Assembly (NCBI GenBank): GCA_021826835.1
Contig: JAKAYH010000060.1
Span: 1-9,516, forward strand
Direction of reading: 5' to 3'
From: Thermoplasmata archaeon
GTDB taxonomy: Archaea; Thermoplasmatota; Thermoplasmata; Thermoplasmatales; Thermoplasmataceae
DNA length: 9,516 nt
This document shows, one piece after another, positions 1-6,676 of the stretch (within the stretch, counting starts at the first letter, position 1; the number at the start of each line of letters is the position of its first letter). A program made the translations under genes and the position numbers. The notes under the pieces were generated by a model. It had not been told where the DNA came from and searched no databases. It was given only the letters and a program-made list of their open reading frames with translations.

Positions 1-690
1 TGCTGCGAGTTCACCTATCTCTTCCTTCTTTCCAAGCCTTCTCATGGGATTCCTGTTTACCATTAAATTTTCAGCTTCATCTCCAGGAATAAGATTCTTC
101 CATGCACCGTCAGTCTTGAAGGGGCCAGGAGCTATTCCATTTGCCCTGATTCCCTTGGGGCCCCATTCTGCTGCGATGCTTCTTGTGAATGCCTGGAGAC
201 CGGATTTTGCAGTTGCGGAAGGAACAACATAGGGTGACCCTGTGTCAACATAGGTTGCGAGAATGCTCAGTATATTTCCCCTTTTACCATCCTTTATCCA
301 TCTCTTTCCAACTTCAAGAGTGATGTTAATGGATCCTGTTAAAACGATGTTTAAAACTGCTAAAAACCCGTTCATAGAGAGATCTTCAGTTCTTGAGATA
401 AAATTGCCTGCGGCATTGTTTATGAGGCCTGAAATTTCATGCTCATTCATCATTTTGTTTACAATCTCTTTAATCTTATCAAAATCTCTTATGTCTGATG
501 AATAAGTGAAGCAGTCAATCCCCTTTTCTTTAAGTGAGTTTCTTGCTTTATTCAGTTTTTCCTGATCCCTGCTAATTATATGAATGACTGCTCCATATGA
601 ACCCAGAGTGTTGGCCATCTGAAGGCCCAGTCCTGATCCGCCGCCTGTGATAATAATGCCTTTACCGGAAAACGATTTCCCATTAAGCAT
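1..690 (-). CDS. 2,4-dienoyl-CoA reductase-like SDR oxidoreductase (3' end outside window)
   Basis: This is a short-chain dehydrogenase/reductase; 230 residues are visible and the C-terminus lies beyond the left edge. The start is ATG at 690. The nucleotide-binding glycine motif TGGGSGLG is at residues 15-22, with S40-R41 after the second strand, compatible with NADP(H). NNAAGNF at 91-97 is typical of dienoyl-CoA reductases. The active site follows the DECR pattern rather than classic YxxxK: Y147, S158 and K162 have the same spacing as the Tyr-Ser-Lys set of human mitochondrial DECR1. AAEWGPKGIRAN (173-184) and APGPFKTDGA (187-196) also match that family. In known members the enzyme reduces 2,4-dienoyl-CoA with NADPH during unsaturated fatty-acid breakdown. 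In an archaeon with isoprenoid lipids the natural substrate is open. It is divergent from the glycosyltransferase gene, and nothing links it to the sugar genes. Confidence 0.85.
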   Translation of the reverse strand, partial: MLNGKSFSGKGIIITGGGSGLGLQMANTLGSYGAVIHIISRDQEKLNKARNSLKEKGIDCFTYSSDIRDFDKIKEIVNKMMNEHEISGLINNAAGNFISRTEDLSMNGFLAVLNIVLTGSINITLEVGKRWIKDGKRGNILSILATYVDTGSPYVVPSATAKSGLQAFTRSIAAEWGPKGIRANGIAPGPFKTDGAWKNLIPGDEAENLMVNRNPMRRLGKKEEIGELAA

Positions 691-845
691 AGGAGTTCAT
701 CCCCACATATATCATTAATTTTAAGGTATAAAAATGTGCTAAATTTATAATTTTATTTACTATTTTCTATTGTAAAGTAACAATTATAATGGGCATTTAA
801 ATCAAATCATAAACATAAGATTTAATACATGATTTAACCTGACAC

Positions 846-852
846 TATAAAA
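846..852 (+). promoter_or_regulatory. TATA box of the glycosyltransferase gene
   Basis: TATAAAA is preceded by an AT-rich stretch. Its centre is 38 nt before ATG 887 and 20 nt before TTG 869. Archaeal transcription normally starts about 25 nt downstream of the box, here near 874, which falls after the TTG and leaves a leader of about 12 nt before the ATG. The rest of the 691-868 interval is AT-rich and holds no gene. A further TATA-like stretch (tataaaaa, about 727-734) and an imperfect inverted repeat (804-810 with 829-835) lie in it. Confidence 0.5.
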
Positions 853-886
853 GGTTCAGTGATCTCAGTTGTCGATTAGCCCTGAA

Positions 887-1720
887 ATGATACAGATGGA
901 TGCATCATACTCTCAAGTGAGTCCATTGATTCAGCAGGAAAACAGGGAAGCGCAAAGACAGTCATACTTGTGTTCATTGATTATACCCGCATATAATGAA
1001 GAGAAAAGAATAAAACCTTTTCTTGAAGATTTGAAAACAAAGATTCCCTCGAATTGGGAAGTTATCATCGTTTGTGATGGTACAGATAAAACTGCTGAAA
1101 TAGCAAAAAAAGTAGATGACAGGTTTAGGGTTCTTTCCTTTAGCAAGAGGCTTGGAAAAGGAGGAGGGATTATAAAGGGATTCAAGGCTGCTACTGGAGA
1201 AATTTTAGGCTATGTAGATGCAGATGGGGCAATTCCGTGGGAAAGTATACAGAAAGTTTTTGAAACGGTAATAAATGGAGAAAAAGTTGCAGTGGGCTCA
1301 AGATGGATGAGGGATTCTAAAGTTTTAATTAGACAGCCTATATCAAGAGTGATTCTCGGAAGACTATATCATTATTTCACAATACTGTTTCTAAGGGTTA
1401 ATATAAAAGATACACAATGCGGACTTAAAGTATACAAAAGAGAAGTAGTAAACAAGGTTCTTAAGAGCATCACAATTAGTAACCTATCCATTGATACTGC
1501 TTTTCTATATCATGCCCAAAAAGCAGGTTACAATGTAACAGAAATTCCAATCGTTTGGAGAGATATAGATGGAAGTAAATTTTCCCCTGTTAAAACCTCA
1601 ATTGCTATGCTCATAATATTAATTGGAATAAGACTTGCACATTCAAGATATTCAAGTAAAATCTTGAACTTCATAGAAATACGCGACTTATGGTTATATA
1701 AGATTTTTGAATATTTGTGA
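887..1720 (+). CDS. Family 2 glycosyltransferase, dolichyl-phosphate mannose/glucose synthase type
   Basis: The encoded protein is 277 aa counted from ATG 887. Motifs in order are PAYNEE (34-39) at the start of the GT-A fold, the metal/nucleotide-binding DAD (111-113) within VDADGA, GSR (137-139), DTQCG (175-179), and W224-x-D226-x2-GSK (229-231). This DTQCG plus W-x-D-x2-GSK set is characteristic of enzymes that move mannose or glucose from a nucleotide sugar to a polyprenyl phosphate at the inner membrane face. A hydrophobic stretch at about 239-251 could anchor it. TTG 869 is an alternative start, adding six residues; GTGATC at 859-864 could act as a ribosome site for it. ATG was preferred because the TATA box predicts transcription starting after the TTG. 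The gene stands alone in its orientation. It could charge a lipid carrier for glycosylation; the donor sugar cannot be read from sequence. Confidence 0.82.
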   Translation: MIQMDASYSQVSPLIQQENREAQRQSYLCSLIIPAYNEEKRIKPFLEDLKTKIPSNWEVIIVCDGTDKTAEIAKKVDDRFRVLSFSKRLGKGGGIIKGFKAATGEILGYVDADGAIPWESIQKVFETVINGEKVAVGSRWMRDSKVLIRQPISRVILGRLYHYFTILFLRVNIKDTQCGLKVYKREVVNKVLKSITISNLSIDTAFLYHAQKAGYNVTEIPIVWRDIDGSKFSPVKTSIAMLIILIGIRLAHSRYSSKILNFIEIRDLWLYKIFEYL

Positions 1721-1732
1721 GCGTTTGATTTT

Positions 1733-1753
1733 GAGACAAAATTGTTTTGCCTC
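1733..1753 (+). terminator. Hairpin just after the glycosyltransferase stop
   Basis: GAG-A-CAAAA, loop TTG, TTTTG-C-CTC forms an eight-pair stem with one internal mismatch, 12 nt after the TGA at 1718-1720, with T-rich sequence in the 3' arm. It could mark the transcript end. Archaeal termination depends mainly on T tracts, so the role is uncertain. It also coincides with the truncated end of the IS relic. Confidence 0.3.
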
Positions 1754-2198
1754 ATCTCACAGTAATCCACGATGAGTTCGGGATTAGTATGCCGCAATGT
1801 CCCTCACCATGACAAAGGAAATGATATATTCCCACATAGTTGGATAGATCTCCCTGAGAACAAGAATTGTTGTCTTCTCTACTTATGCCAGACAACAGTG
1901 GAATATTGCCATATTCATTATAGGATCTCTCATAACCCAAAAACCGGGGTTTAACAATCCCATCATATGTTAAAACGCCCAGACATTCCTTCATCACATT
2001 GTCCGCCCTCTTCTTCTCCCTGTTCCATCTGCTTGTCATCTCATATGCATAATATCTGTCACCGTATCTCGACAACTTTTATTTTGTATTTCCTGAACCA
2101 GTCAGACAGTTCAAGCATTTTACAGAGTGTGTGCAATATGTATAAAGATCTTTTGTAATATAATAGAGATGTAGTAAAATAGCCATTCAATAGATGTT
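1752..2198 (-). pseudogene. Decayed 5' fragment of an IS4/IS1634-like transposase gene and its promoter
   Basis: On the minus strand this stretch matches the first part of the intact element at 7729-9253. The old reading frame starts at ATG 2118 (MLELSDWFRKYK, against MTTLPDWVRKYK in the intact copy) and breaks after residue 19, where about 7 nt are missing near 2066. It resumes in a second frame as GDRYYAYEMTSRWNREKK and on to about 1885. It shifts again to REIYPTMWEYIISF (about 1870-1810). Weak nucleotide similarity continues to about 1752. The part encoding the DDE residues is absent. Upstream of the ATG, similarity with the intact copy covers the promoter and the block ctattgaatg (near 2189-2198). 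It then stops a few bases from the gmhB stop codon. It is a dead relic and its outer ends are approximate. Confidence 0.85.
2135..2153 (-). promoter_or_regulatory. Retained transposase promoter in the relic
   Basis: On the minus strand these 19 nt are identical to 7828-7846 upstream of the intact transposase gene. They contain TTTATA, centred about 25 nt before the relic ATG at 2118, the same spacing as in the intact copy. The gene behind it is broken. If the promoter still works, it would fire a short transcript towards the 3' end of the glycosyltransferase gene, antisense to it. Confidence 0.55.
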
Positions 2199-2204
2199 GT
2201 GCGT

Positions 2205-2648
2205 TTACCTTTTTAATATTTTATACTCTATTCCCAAGGATCGTCCCATCTCCCCTTCTATGTCGTCCCTGTCACCTATGATTACAGATTTCTTGATATT
2301 TATCTTAAGTTCCCTTGCTGCCTGGAAGATCAGTTCCAACCCAGGTTTCCTACAATTACATTTCTCTTCCGGCCTATGAGGACAAAAATAAGTTCCTGTC
2401 ACATATATCTCCTTTTCTTCAAGCCTTCTCAGGAGCTCATTATGAAATTTTTGAAACTGAAAAAGCGTGAAATATCCCCTTCCTATTCCAGACTGATTTG
2501 TAATTATCACAATGATATATCCATTCTTTTGATATTCCTTCATGATATCTATGATATCTGGATATATCACCAATTGACTGATGTCATGGCAATAAGGGCA
2601 GTCTTTATTTATGGTTCCATCTCTGTCTATAAAAAGTGCTTTTCTCAT
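2205..2648 (-). CDS. gmhB: D-glycero-D-manno-heptose 1,7-bisphosphate 7-phosphatase (HAD-IIIA)
   Basis: The encoded protein is 147 aa. In its family this enzyme removes the 7-phosphate from heptose 1,7-bisphosphate in the cytoplasm. Visible motifs are FIDRDGTIN (6-14) with nucleophile D8 and acid/base D10, TNQSGIGRGYF (50-60), and a zinc site formed by C89-P-H91 and C97-N-C99, followed by RKPG (100-103) with K101. Motif IV is GDRDDIEG (125-132), with D126 and D129. The CxH...CxC cluster separates the GmhB/HisB-N type from other HAD phosphatases; the histidinol-phosphatase domain of HisB is the main alternative, but gmhA and hddA next door favour heptose. The reading frame stays open upstream to 2756, but the HAD fold begins directly at MRKALFIDRDG, so ATG 2648 is used. 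The protein ends soon after motif IV (GIEYKILKR), shorter at the C-terminus than bacterial GmhB, where an IS relic begins. Confidence 0.85.
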   Translation of the reverse strand: MRKALFIDRDGTINKDCPYCHDISQLVIYPDIIDIMKEYQKNGYIIVIITNQSGIGRGYFTLFQFQKFHNELLRRLEEKEIYVTGTYFCPHRPEEKCNCRKPGLELIFQAARELKINIKKSVIIGDRDDIEGEMGRSLGIEYKILKR

Positions 2649-2710
2649 TTTAACAGTGCCATGATGAACTAATCCTTCATAAATCAATACCCAACCAACC
2701 TCATATCCAC

Positions 2711-2724
2711 CTTTTATATATAAG
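2711..2724. promoter_or_regulatory. Symmetric TATA element between divergent gmhB and gmhA
   Basis: The core ttttatatataa reads as a TATA box on both strands. On the plus strand its centre (about 2718) lies 39 nt before the gmhA ATG at 2757 and 27 nt before an in-frame GTG at 2745. On the minus strand it would give a gmhB transcript starting near 2692, with a leader of about 43 nt. A second AT-rich box for gmhB alone (gatttatga on the minus strand, near 2684) is possible. Confidence 0.45.
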
Positions 2725-2756
2725 AAACCTATTGCAAAGGAAGAGTGTGTAAACAT

Positions 2757-3320
2757 ATGAATTTAGAAGATGTGAAAGCATATCTTGAAGAGGGTTCAAA
2801 GATCAGAATTTCCCTTGATGTGGACAAAATACTGAATCTAGGGGCTGAAATTCTAAAATGTTTCAAGATTGGGAGCAAGATCATACTTTTCGGCAACGGA
2901 GGAAGTGCCGCAGACGCACAGCATATTGCTGCTGAATTTGTTGGAAGATTTGAGAAAGAGAGAAGACCACTCCCTGCCATGGTTCTTCATGGAAATACTT
3001 CATCTTTAACTGCCATAGGAAATGATTATGGTTTTGATGATGTATATTCAAGGCAGATTATAGCCTTTGCAGAAAAAGGTGATGTTATTATCGCATTGAG
3101 TACCAGCGGAAATTCCAAAAATGTGTTGAGGGGAATTGAAGTAGCAGTCAATAAAGGATGTGAGGTTTTTGGAATTACCGGAAAGGAAGGTGGAAAGTTG
3201 AGGGAACTAATTCCTAAGAATAGGCTCATAATGATTCCAAGTAGTAGAACTTCCTACATACAGGAATCAACCATTGCAATTGGGCACATAATCTCAAAGA
3301 TCGTAGAGGATTCTCTTTGA
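2757..3320 (+). CDS. gmhA: Sedoheptulose 7-phosphate isomerase (phosphoheptose isomerase)
   Basis: The encoded protein is 187 aa, close to the usual family size. In known members it converts sedoheptulose 7-phosphate to D-glycero-D-manno-heptopyranose 7-phosphate, the committed step of heptose synthesis, as a cytoplasmic tetramer with a SIS fold. FGNGGSAADAQH is at 45-56; H56 and E60 (AEFVGRF) correspond to the first pair of metal ligands. The phosphate loop STSGNSKNV is at 115-123 and TGKEGGKL at 141-148. Q169 (YIQES) and H177 provide the second ligand pair with the same eight-residue spacing as in E. coli GmhA (Q172/H180). ATG 2757 is chosen; GTG 2745, four codons upstream, is the alternative, and its distance from the TATA box would make it leaderless. 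The gene is divergent from gmhB and convergent with hddA, 23 nt apart. Confidence 0.92.
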   Translation: MNLEDVKAYLEEGSKIRISLDVDKILNLGAEILKCFKIGSKIILFGNGGSAADAQHIAAEFVGRFEKERRPLPAMVLHGNTSSLTAIGNDYGFDDVYSRQIIAFAEKGDVIIALSTSGNSKNVLRGIEVAVNKGCEVFGITGKEGGKLRELIPKNRLIMIPSSRTSYIQESTIAIGHIISKIVEDSL

Positions 3321-3343
3321 TTATTAGGGATTATTCTTATTAA

Positions 3344-4330
3344 CTAATCTCCCACAAATATGATGCTTGAACCCCGATTAACAATTCTGAACGGAGTCGG
3401 GGACAGGCCAAGGCTTTCCGAAATAGACTTGTGGTATTTTGGATCTGCAAAGAACAAGAGAAAACCCCCACCACCAGAACCTATCAACTTGCCACCCGTA
3501 GCACCTGTTTCCATTGCTTTCTCATATAATGCATCAATTCCACCTTGGGAGATCTTGCTAGAAAGTTTCCTTTTTTCAATCCAGTTTTCATTGAGCAATT
3601 TGCCCACATCATTGTAATTCCCTCTATTCATTTCTTCCTTGAGTTTGTAAGAGAGCTCTGACATTTTTGCATAACTTTCATGTAATGAGGAAATCCCAGT
3701 CTTTTGATCCATATGAATTTGATTTGATCTCCTTTCCAGATTCGTATATAGCAAAAGCAAATGTGTCTGCAGTTGATCCATGGTACCATCTGGCGTGATG
3801 ATTGGCGTTACATTGACATCACCCCTCTTGCGAAACTCTATGAGGTTCATCCCTCCGAATGCAGCAGCATATTGATCCTGCATGCCTCCCTCTTCCTTGA
3901 GAATGTTACGTTCAATATCAATAGCTTCCTTTGCAAGTTGTGACGAGGAAGCGTGTTCACCTTTGTATGCATGAAGTGCATTAAGAAGTCCCACTGTGAA
4001 GGTACTGCTTGATCCCAGTCCAGTTCCGTTTGAAGGTATATCTGACATGGAGACTATCTCAATCTTTTCAATAATATCAAGATATTTCAGAGTTTCCCTG
4101 ACAACTGGATGTTTTATTTTATTTACACTATCCACGATTTCTGTCCTTGAGTAGCTCACTCTGATCCTGTTATCAAATTTCTCGTTGATAGTTATGTAAA
4201 TATATTTATTGATTGTTGCATTGACCACTGCACCGTTCCCGTAGTTCATGAAGTATTGTGGTATATCTGTACCACCCCCCGTGAATGTAATCCTTAGGGG
4301 AGTTCGGGACATAATCATTCTTTTAGTCAT
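3344..4330 (-). CDS. hddA: D-glycero-alpha-D-manno-heptose 7-phosphate kinase (GHMP family)
   Basis: The encoded protein is 328 aa. HddA phosphorylates C1 of heptose 7-phosphate with ATP, giving the alpha-1,7-bisphosphate that GmhB then dephosphorylates. The N-terminal RTPLRITFTGGGTD (9-22) is typical of HddA-like kinases. The GHMP phosphate-binding motif is PSNGTGLGSSS (99-109). GGMQDQY (148-154) carries the likely catalytic D152. The C-terminal glycine motif is GATGGKLIGSGGGGF (276-290). Use of a GHMP kinase rather than the ribokinase-like HldE points to the GDP-heptose (alpha) rather than the ADP-heptose (beta) branch. The start codon overlaps the stop of the upstream epimerase gene as ATGA (4327-4330), so the two are very likely co-transcribed and translationally coupled. 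Fucokinase-like and other sugar GHMP kinases are alternatives, but neighbouring gmhA and gmhB favour heptose. Confidence 0.88.
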   Translation of the reverse strand: MTKRMIMSRTPLRITFTGGGTDIPQYFMNYGNGAVVNATINKYIYITINEKFDNRIRVSYSRTEIVDSVNKIKHPVVRETLKYLDIIEKIEIVSMSDIPSNGTGLGSSSTFTVGLLNALHAYKGEHASSSQLAKEAIDIERNILKEEGGMQDQYAAAFGGMNLIEFRKRGDVNVTPIITPDGTMDQLQTHLLLLYTNLERRSNQIHMDQKTGISSLHESYAKMSELSYKLKEEMNRGNYNDVGKLLNENWIEKRKLSSKISQGGIDALYEKAMETGATGGKLIGSGGGGFLLFFADPKYHKSISESLGLSPTPFRIVNRGSSIIFVGD

Positions 4331-5253
4331 GAGTAAAACTCTGATATAATTCTGATTCCCTCTTCAAGAGTTGTCCTTGCCCTGAATCCAAGCACTTTTT
4401 CTGCTTTGGATGTGTCCGCAAGTGTTTCCATCACATAATTCTTCACTGGCATTTTTATATATTCAGGTTCCACATTGGTTCCAAGATGCATATTGAGCAT
4501 GCTGAGCATTTCATTGAGGCTATAGTTCTTTCCGTAGCCTACGTTGAATACATCAAAACCCTTAACCTGCGATGCTAATAGGAGAGAGTCGATTAAATCC
4601 TCAACGTATACGAAATCTCTCCTCTGTTCCCCATTTCCGTAAATGATTGGTTTCTTTCCATCCCGGATATTCCAGAGGAATTGGGTTACTAAATTCGCAT
4701 ACTCTCCTTTTGCTTTCTCATATTTTCCATAAACTGAAAAGAATCGCATGGCTGAAACATTAATACCAAAGAGTCGGTTGTATAATTCTGCCATTCTTTC
4801 AGAATAAATTCTCGCCTCTGTGTAAAAGTCTGTAACTCCAGGTATAATATCTTCCCTGTGCGGCGGTTCTACTCCGTTGTAGATAGATGATGTAGAGGAA
4901 AAAACCATGTTTGTATTGTTATTCTTGCAATATTCAAGGAGGGCGGTCATCCCGGCAACAACTTCAGATACAAGCATTGGATCATTCTTGTACATAGGTG
5001 ATGCTGAATAGAATCCCAGGTGAAATATCATGTCCACTTTCCTCCCCAATCCGTTGATATTTTTCACATCTTCTTGAAATAATTCTACTTTCCCTGAATC
5101 AACCAGATCGTTGATATTATTCTCCGTTCCTGTATGCATATTGTCAATTACAATTACTTCATTGTTCGTAGCAAGTCTCCTCACGAGATTCGTACCTATA
5201 AAACCGGCCCCACCAGTTACCAAAATTTTACGATTTTTTATATCAGGTTGCAT
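4327..5253 (-). CDS. NAD-dependent sugar-nucleotide epimerase/dehydratase (extended SDR)
   Basis: The encoded protein is 308 aa. The Rossmann motif TGGAGFIG (13-20) is followed by D37, favouring NAD. FHLGFYSASP (77-86) replaces the usual HLAA. SSTSSIY (119-125) holds the Ser/Thr of the active site. The expected YxxxK appears as Y144-T-E-A-R148, with Arg in place of the catalytic Lys. RFFSVYG (170-176) and YGNGEQRRDFVYVED (205-219) are the substrate-side motifs of GalE-like nucleotide-sugar epimerases and dehydratases. It is the first gene of a two-gene unit with hddA, whose ATG overlaps its stop. Position suggests that it acts on a heptose nucleotide, for example as an epimerase, but 4-epimerase or dehydratase activity on another nucleotide sugar is equally possible. 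ATG 5253 is the first in-frame Met before the Rossmann strand; no clear TATA box lies at leaderless distance. Confidence 0.82.
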   Translation of the reverse strand: MQPDIKNRKILVTGGAGFIGTNLVRRLATNNEVIVIDNMHTGTENNINDLVDSGKVELFQEDVKNINGLGRKVDMIFHLGFYSASPMYKNDPMLVSEVVAGMTALLEYCKNNNTNMVFSSTSSIYNGVEPPHREDIIPGVTDFYTEARIYSERMAELYNRLFGINVSAMRFFSVYGKYEKAKGEYANLVTQFLWNIRDGKKPIIYGNGEQRRDFVYVEDLIDSLLLASQVKGFDVFNVGYGKNYSLNEMLSMLNMHLGTNVEPEYIKMPVKNYVMETLADTSKAEKVLGFRARTTLEEGIRIISEFYS

Positions 5254-5308
5254 CGTATCTTTACCTTATTTCCTTCCTCTTAATACATTTTATTTTGTTG
5301 CAAGGGGG

Positions 5309-6456
5309 TCAAAATTTCGTCAATAACCTTTGGTACCAGTACGTTGTTTTCAGAAGGCTCTCATCTGTCTTGAACCTGTTCTTCAGCACTTCTGATCTAA
5401 TGGAAGAAATGATGCTTCGCAAAGTTACATGTTTTATGGATCATGGGATCATCCAGATACCTGAATATGGGTTTCCTGTTCCTTTCCAGTGTCTTGAGGA
5501 AACTTTCTGTCACACTGTTTCCGAAATATAGATCCCAGATCAGATGAAGGATGCGTAATGTTACATCCTTCTCCGATATTCCCTCTGTTATACTTAATAC
5601 TTGTTCGGAATTATTCCCGAGTTTCTCCTGGTTTTCAACGGTCAAGAAGAATATGTGTGTGATCAGGCGTTTCGCATCCTCCATTTCTATGTTCATGGAT
5701 GCGTCATGTATCTTCTTGGAAAGATCCTTGAGGATGTGGAAGAGGCACCTCTACCTCTTCATGCTGAATCTCATAGACTTGATACTTCAACGAATGCTTC
5801 CCTGTAATGGTATCCGTCTGTGATGATCCTTACCATATCCGGTATATGGAATCTTGTGAATGCAACCATGAAGAATGATAAAATTGATTCATCATCAAGA
5901 TTACCAAGAACGGATTCGTAAAACGCACCATTATACTGATCCTTTAGGAGGAACCTGTACCTCCTTGAACCTATCAATGAGCATATACTGCTCTTCATAG
6001 GAGAAGTGTTCTGATGAAGGCATCTTCTGATCATGATGGATATCCAGAACTGCATTCCTTATTGTTTCATGTGAACTATGCATTACAAGGAAGATCATGC
6101 ACATCTCTGAGGACTTCCTCACTGAGGATTTTACTCTTGCTTTCACGCTCTTCACCTTCACATCCTCAGGAATGTGTTTTCCGTACGTGTAATCGCCGGT
6201 TGATTTTTGTGCATTCGGGAGGCCGGGTTTCTAAGGAATATGAACATTCTTTTCACACATATTTCTGGATAATTATGTTGTTTCCTGCTATTTTCCTTAT
6301 GTGTGTACCGTTCTTTGAAACTTTCCTTGAAGAACAGTTGGGGCATACGGAATACGAGTAATAGAGTATGATATGATCATCCTTAATGGACATGTCCACA
6401 TCAAGGTTCGGAATCTTTACAGGTAAATGAGCAAAAATCACCTGTATACTCGTCAA
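5309..6456 (-). pseudogene. Frameshifted zinc-ribbon DDE transposase (IS relic)
   Basis: At least five minus-strand pieces in alternating frames read in order as one transposase. They are: CPNCSSRKVSKNGTHIRK, a zinc ribbon (about 6340-6390); VKSVKARVKSSVRKSSEM, then SHETIRNAV (about 6155-6050); an IDG/GSRRYRFLLKD junction with a one-base shift near 5970; AFTRFHIPDMVRIITDGYHY (about 5880-5800); RCLFHILKDLSKKIHDA (about 5750-5695); a helical region to about 5420; and RFKTDESLLKTTYW to a TGA at 5309-5311. TDGYHY and CLFHxLKDL resemble the second-Asp and following Cys/His region of ISL3/IS256/MULE-like DDE enzymes; the exact family is uncertain. A TATA-like box on the minus strand (about 6512-6520) precedes it with no ATG at leaderless distance, so the original start may be lost. 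It is unrelated to the IS4/IS1634-like copies elsewhere in the window. Confidence 0.8.
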
Positions 6457-6676
6457 GAGTGCTTGTGACAGCTTTCTTCTTTAATCCGCGGATGCTGTAC
6501 AAGCACATAGAATTTTATACCATGGAAGTGATTCATGATTTCGGTTCCACTATAGGGAAAATAAAAAATTCAACGATTATTTGATACTTTTATGAAATAC
6601 TGAAATATAACAAAGAGATTATCGATTTTTTATTTTGCAGTTCAGAATTCAATTATGTTTTTTCATTGTCGATATT
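6457..6676. other. AT-rich stretch between transposase relic and dehydratase, no gene
   Basis: No credible coding sequence was found on either strand. The left part probably contains the lost 5' end and promoter of the transposase relic. On the minus strand 6557-6570 reads as a T-rich tract (TTTTTTATTTT), about 110 nt after the dehydratase stop, that could terminate its transcript. A plus-strand T-rich tract lies at 6625-6636. Confidence 0.4.

Noticed and set aside
691..868. Small RNA or tRNA in the SDR/glycosyltransferase gap
   Set aside because: No cloverleaf or GC-rich structure was seen; the sequence is plain AT-rich promoter DNA.
2205..2648. Histidinol-phosphatase (HisB N-domain) identity
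   Set aside because: The zinc-site pattern alone allows it, but adjacency to gmhA and hddA and the lack of his genes favour GmhB.
2649..2756. N-terminal extension of GmhB up to 2756
   Set aside because: The extra 36 residues show no family similarity, and the HAD fold starts directly at the Met encoded at 2648.
3321..3343. Terminator hairpin between convergent gmhA and hddA
   Set aside because: The 23-nt gap shows no stem; only mild T-richness is present.
3360..3943. Plus-strand open frames inside hddA
   Set aside because: They are shadows of the minus-strand kinase, whose motifs are complete; their translations show no recognisable features.
5254..6580. Terminal inverted repeats of the zinc-ribbon IS relic
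   Set aside because: Ends near 5290-5320 and 6530-6570 share TTTTATTTT and scattered G/A matches only; too weak in AT-rich DNA to call.
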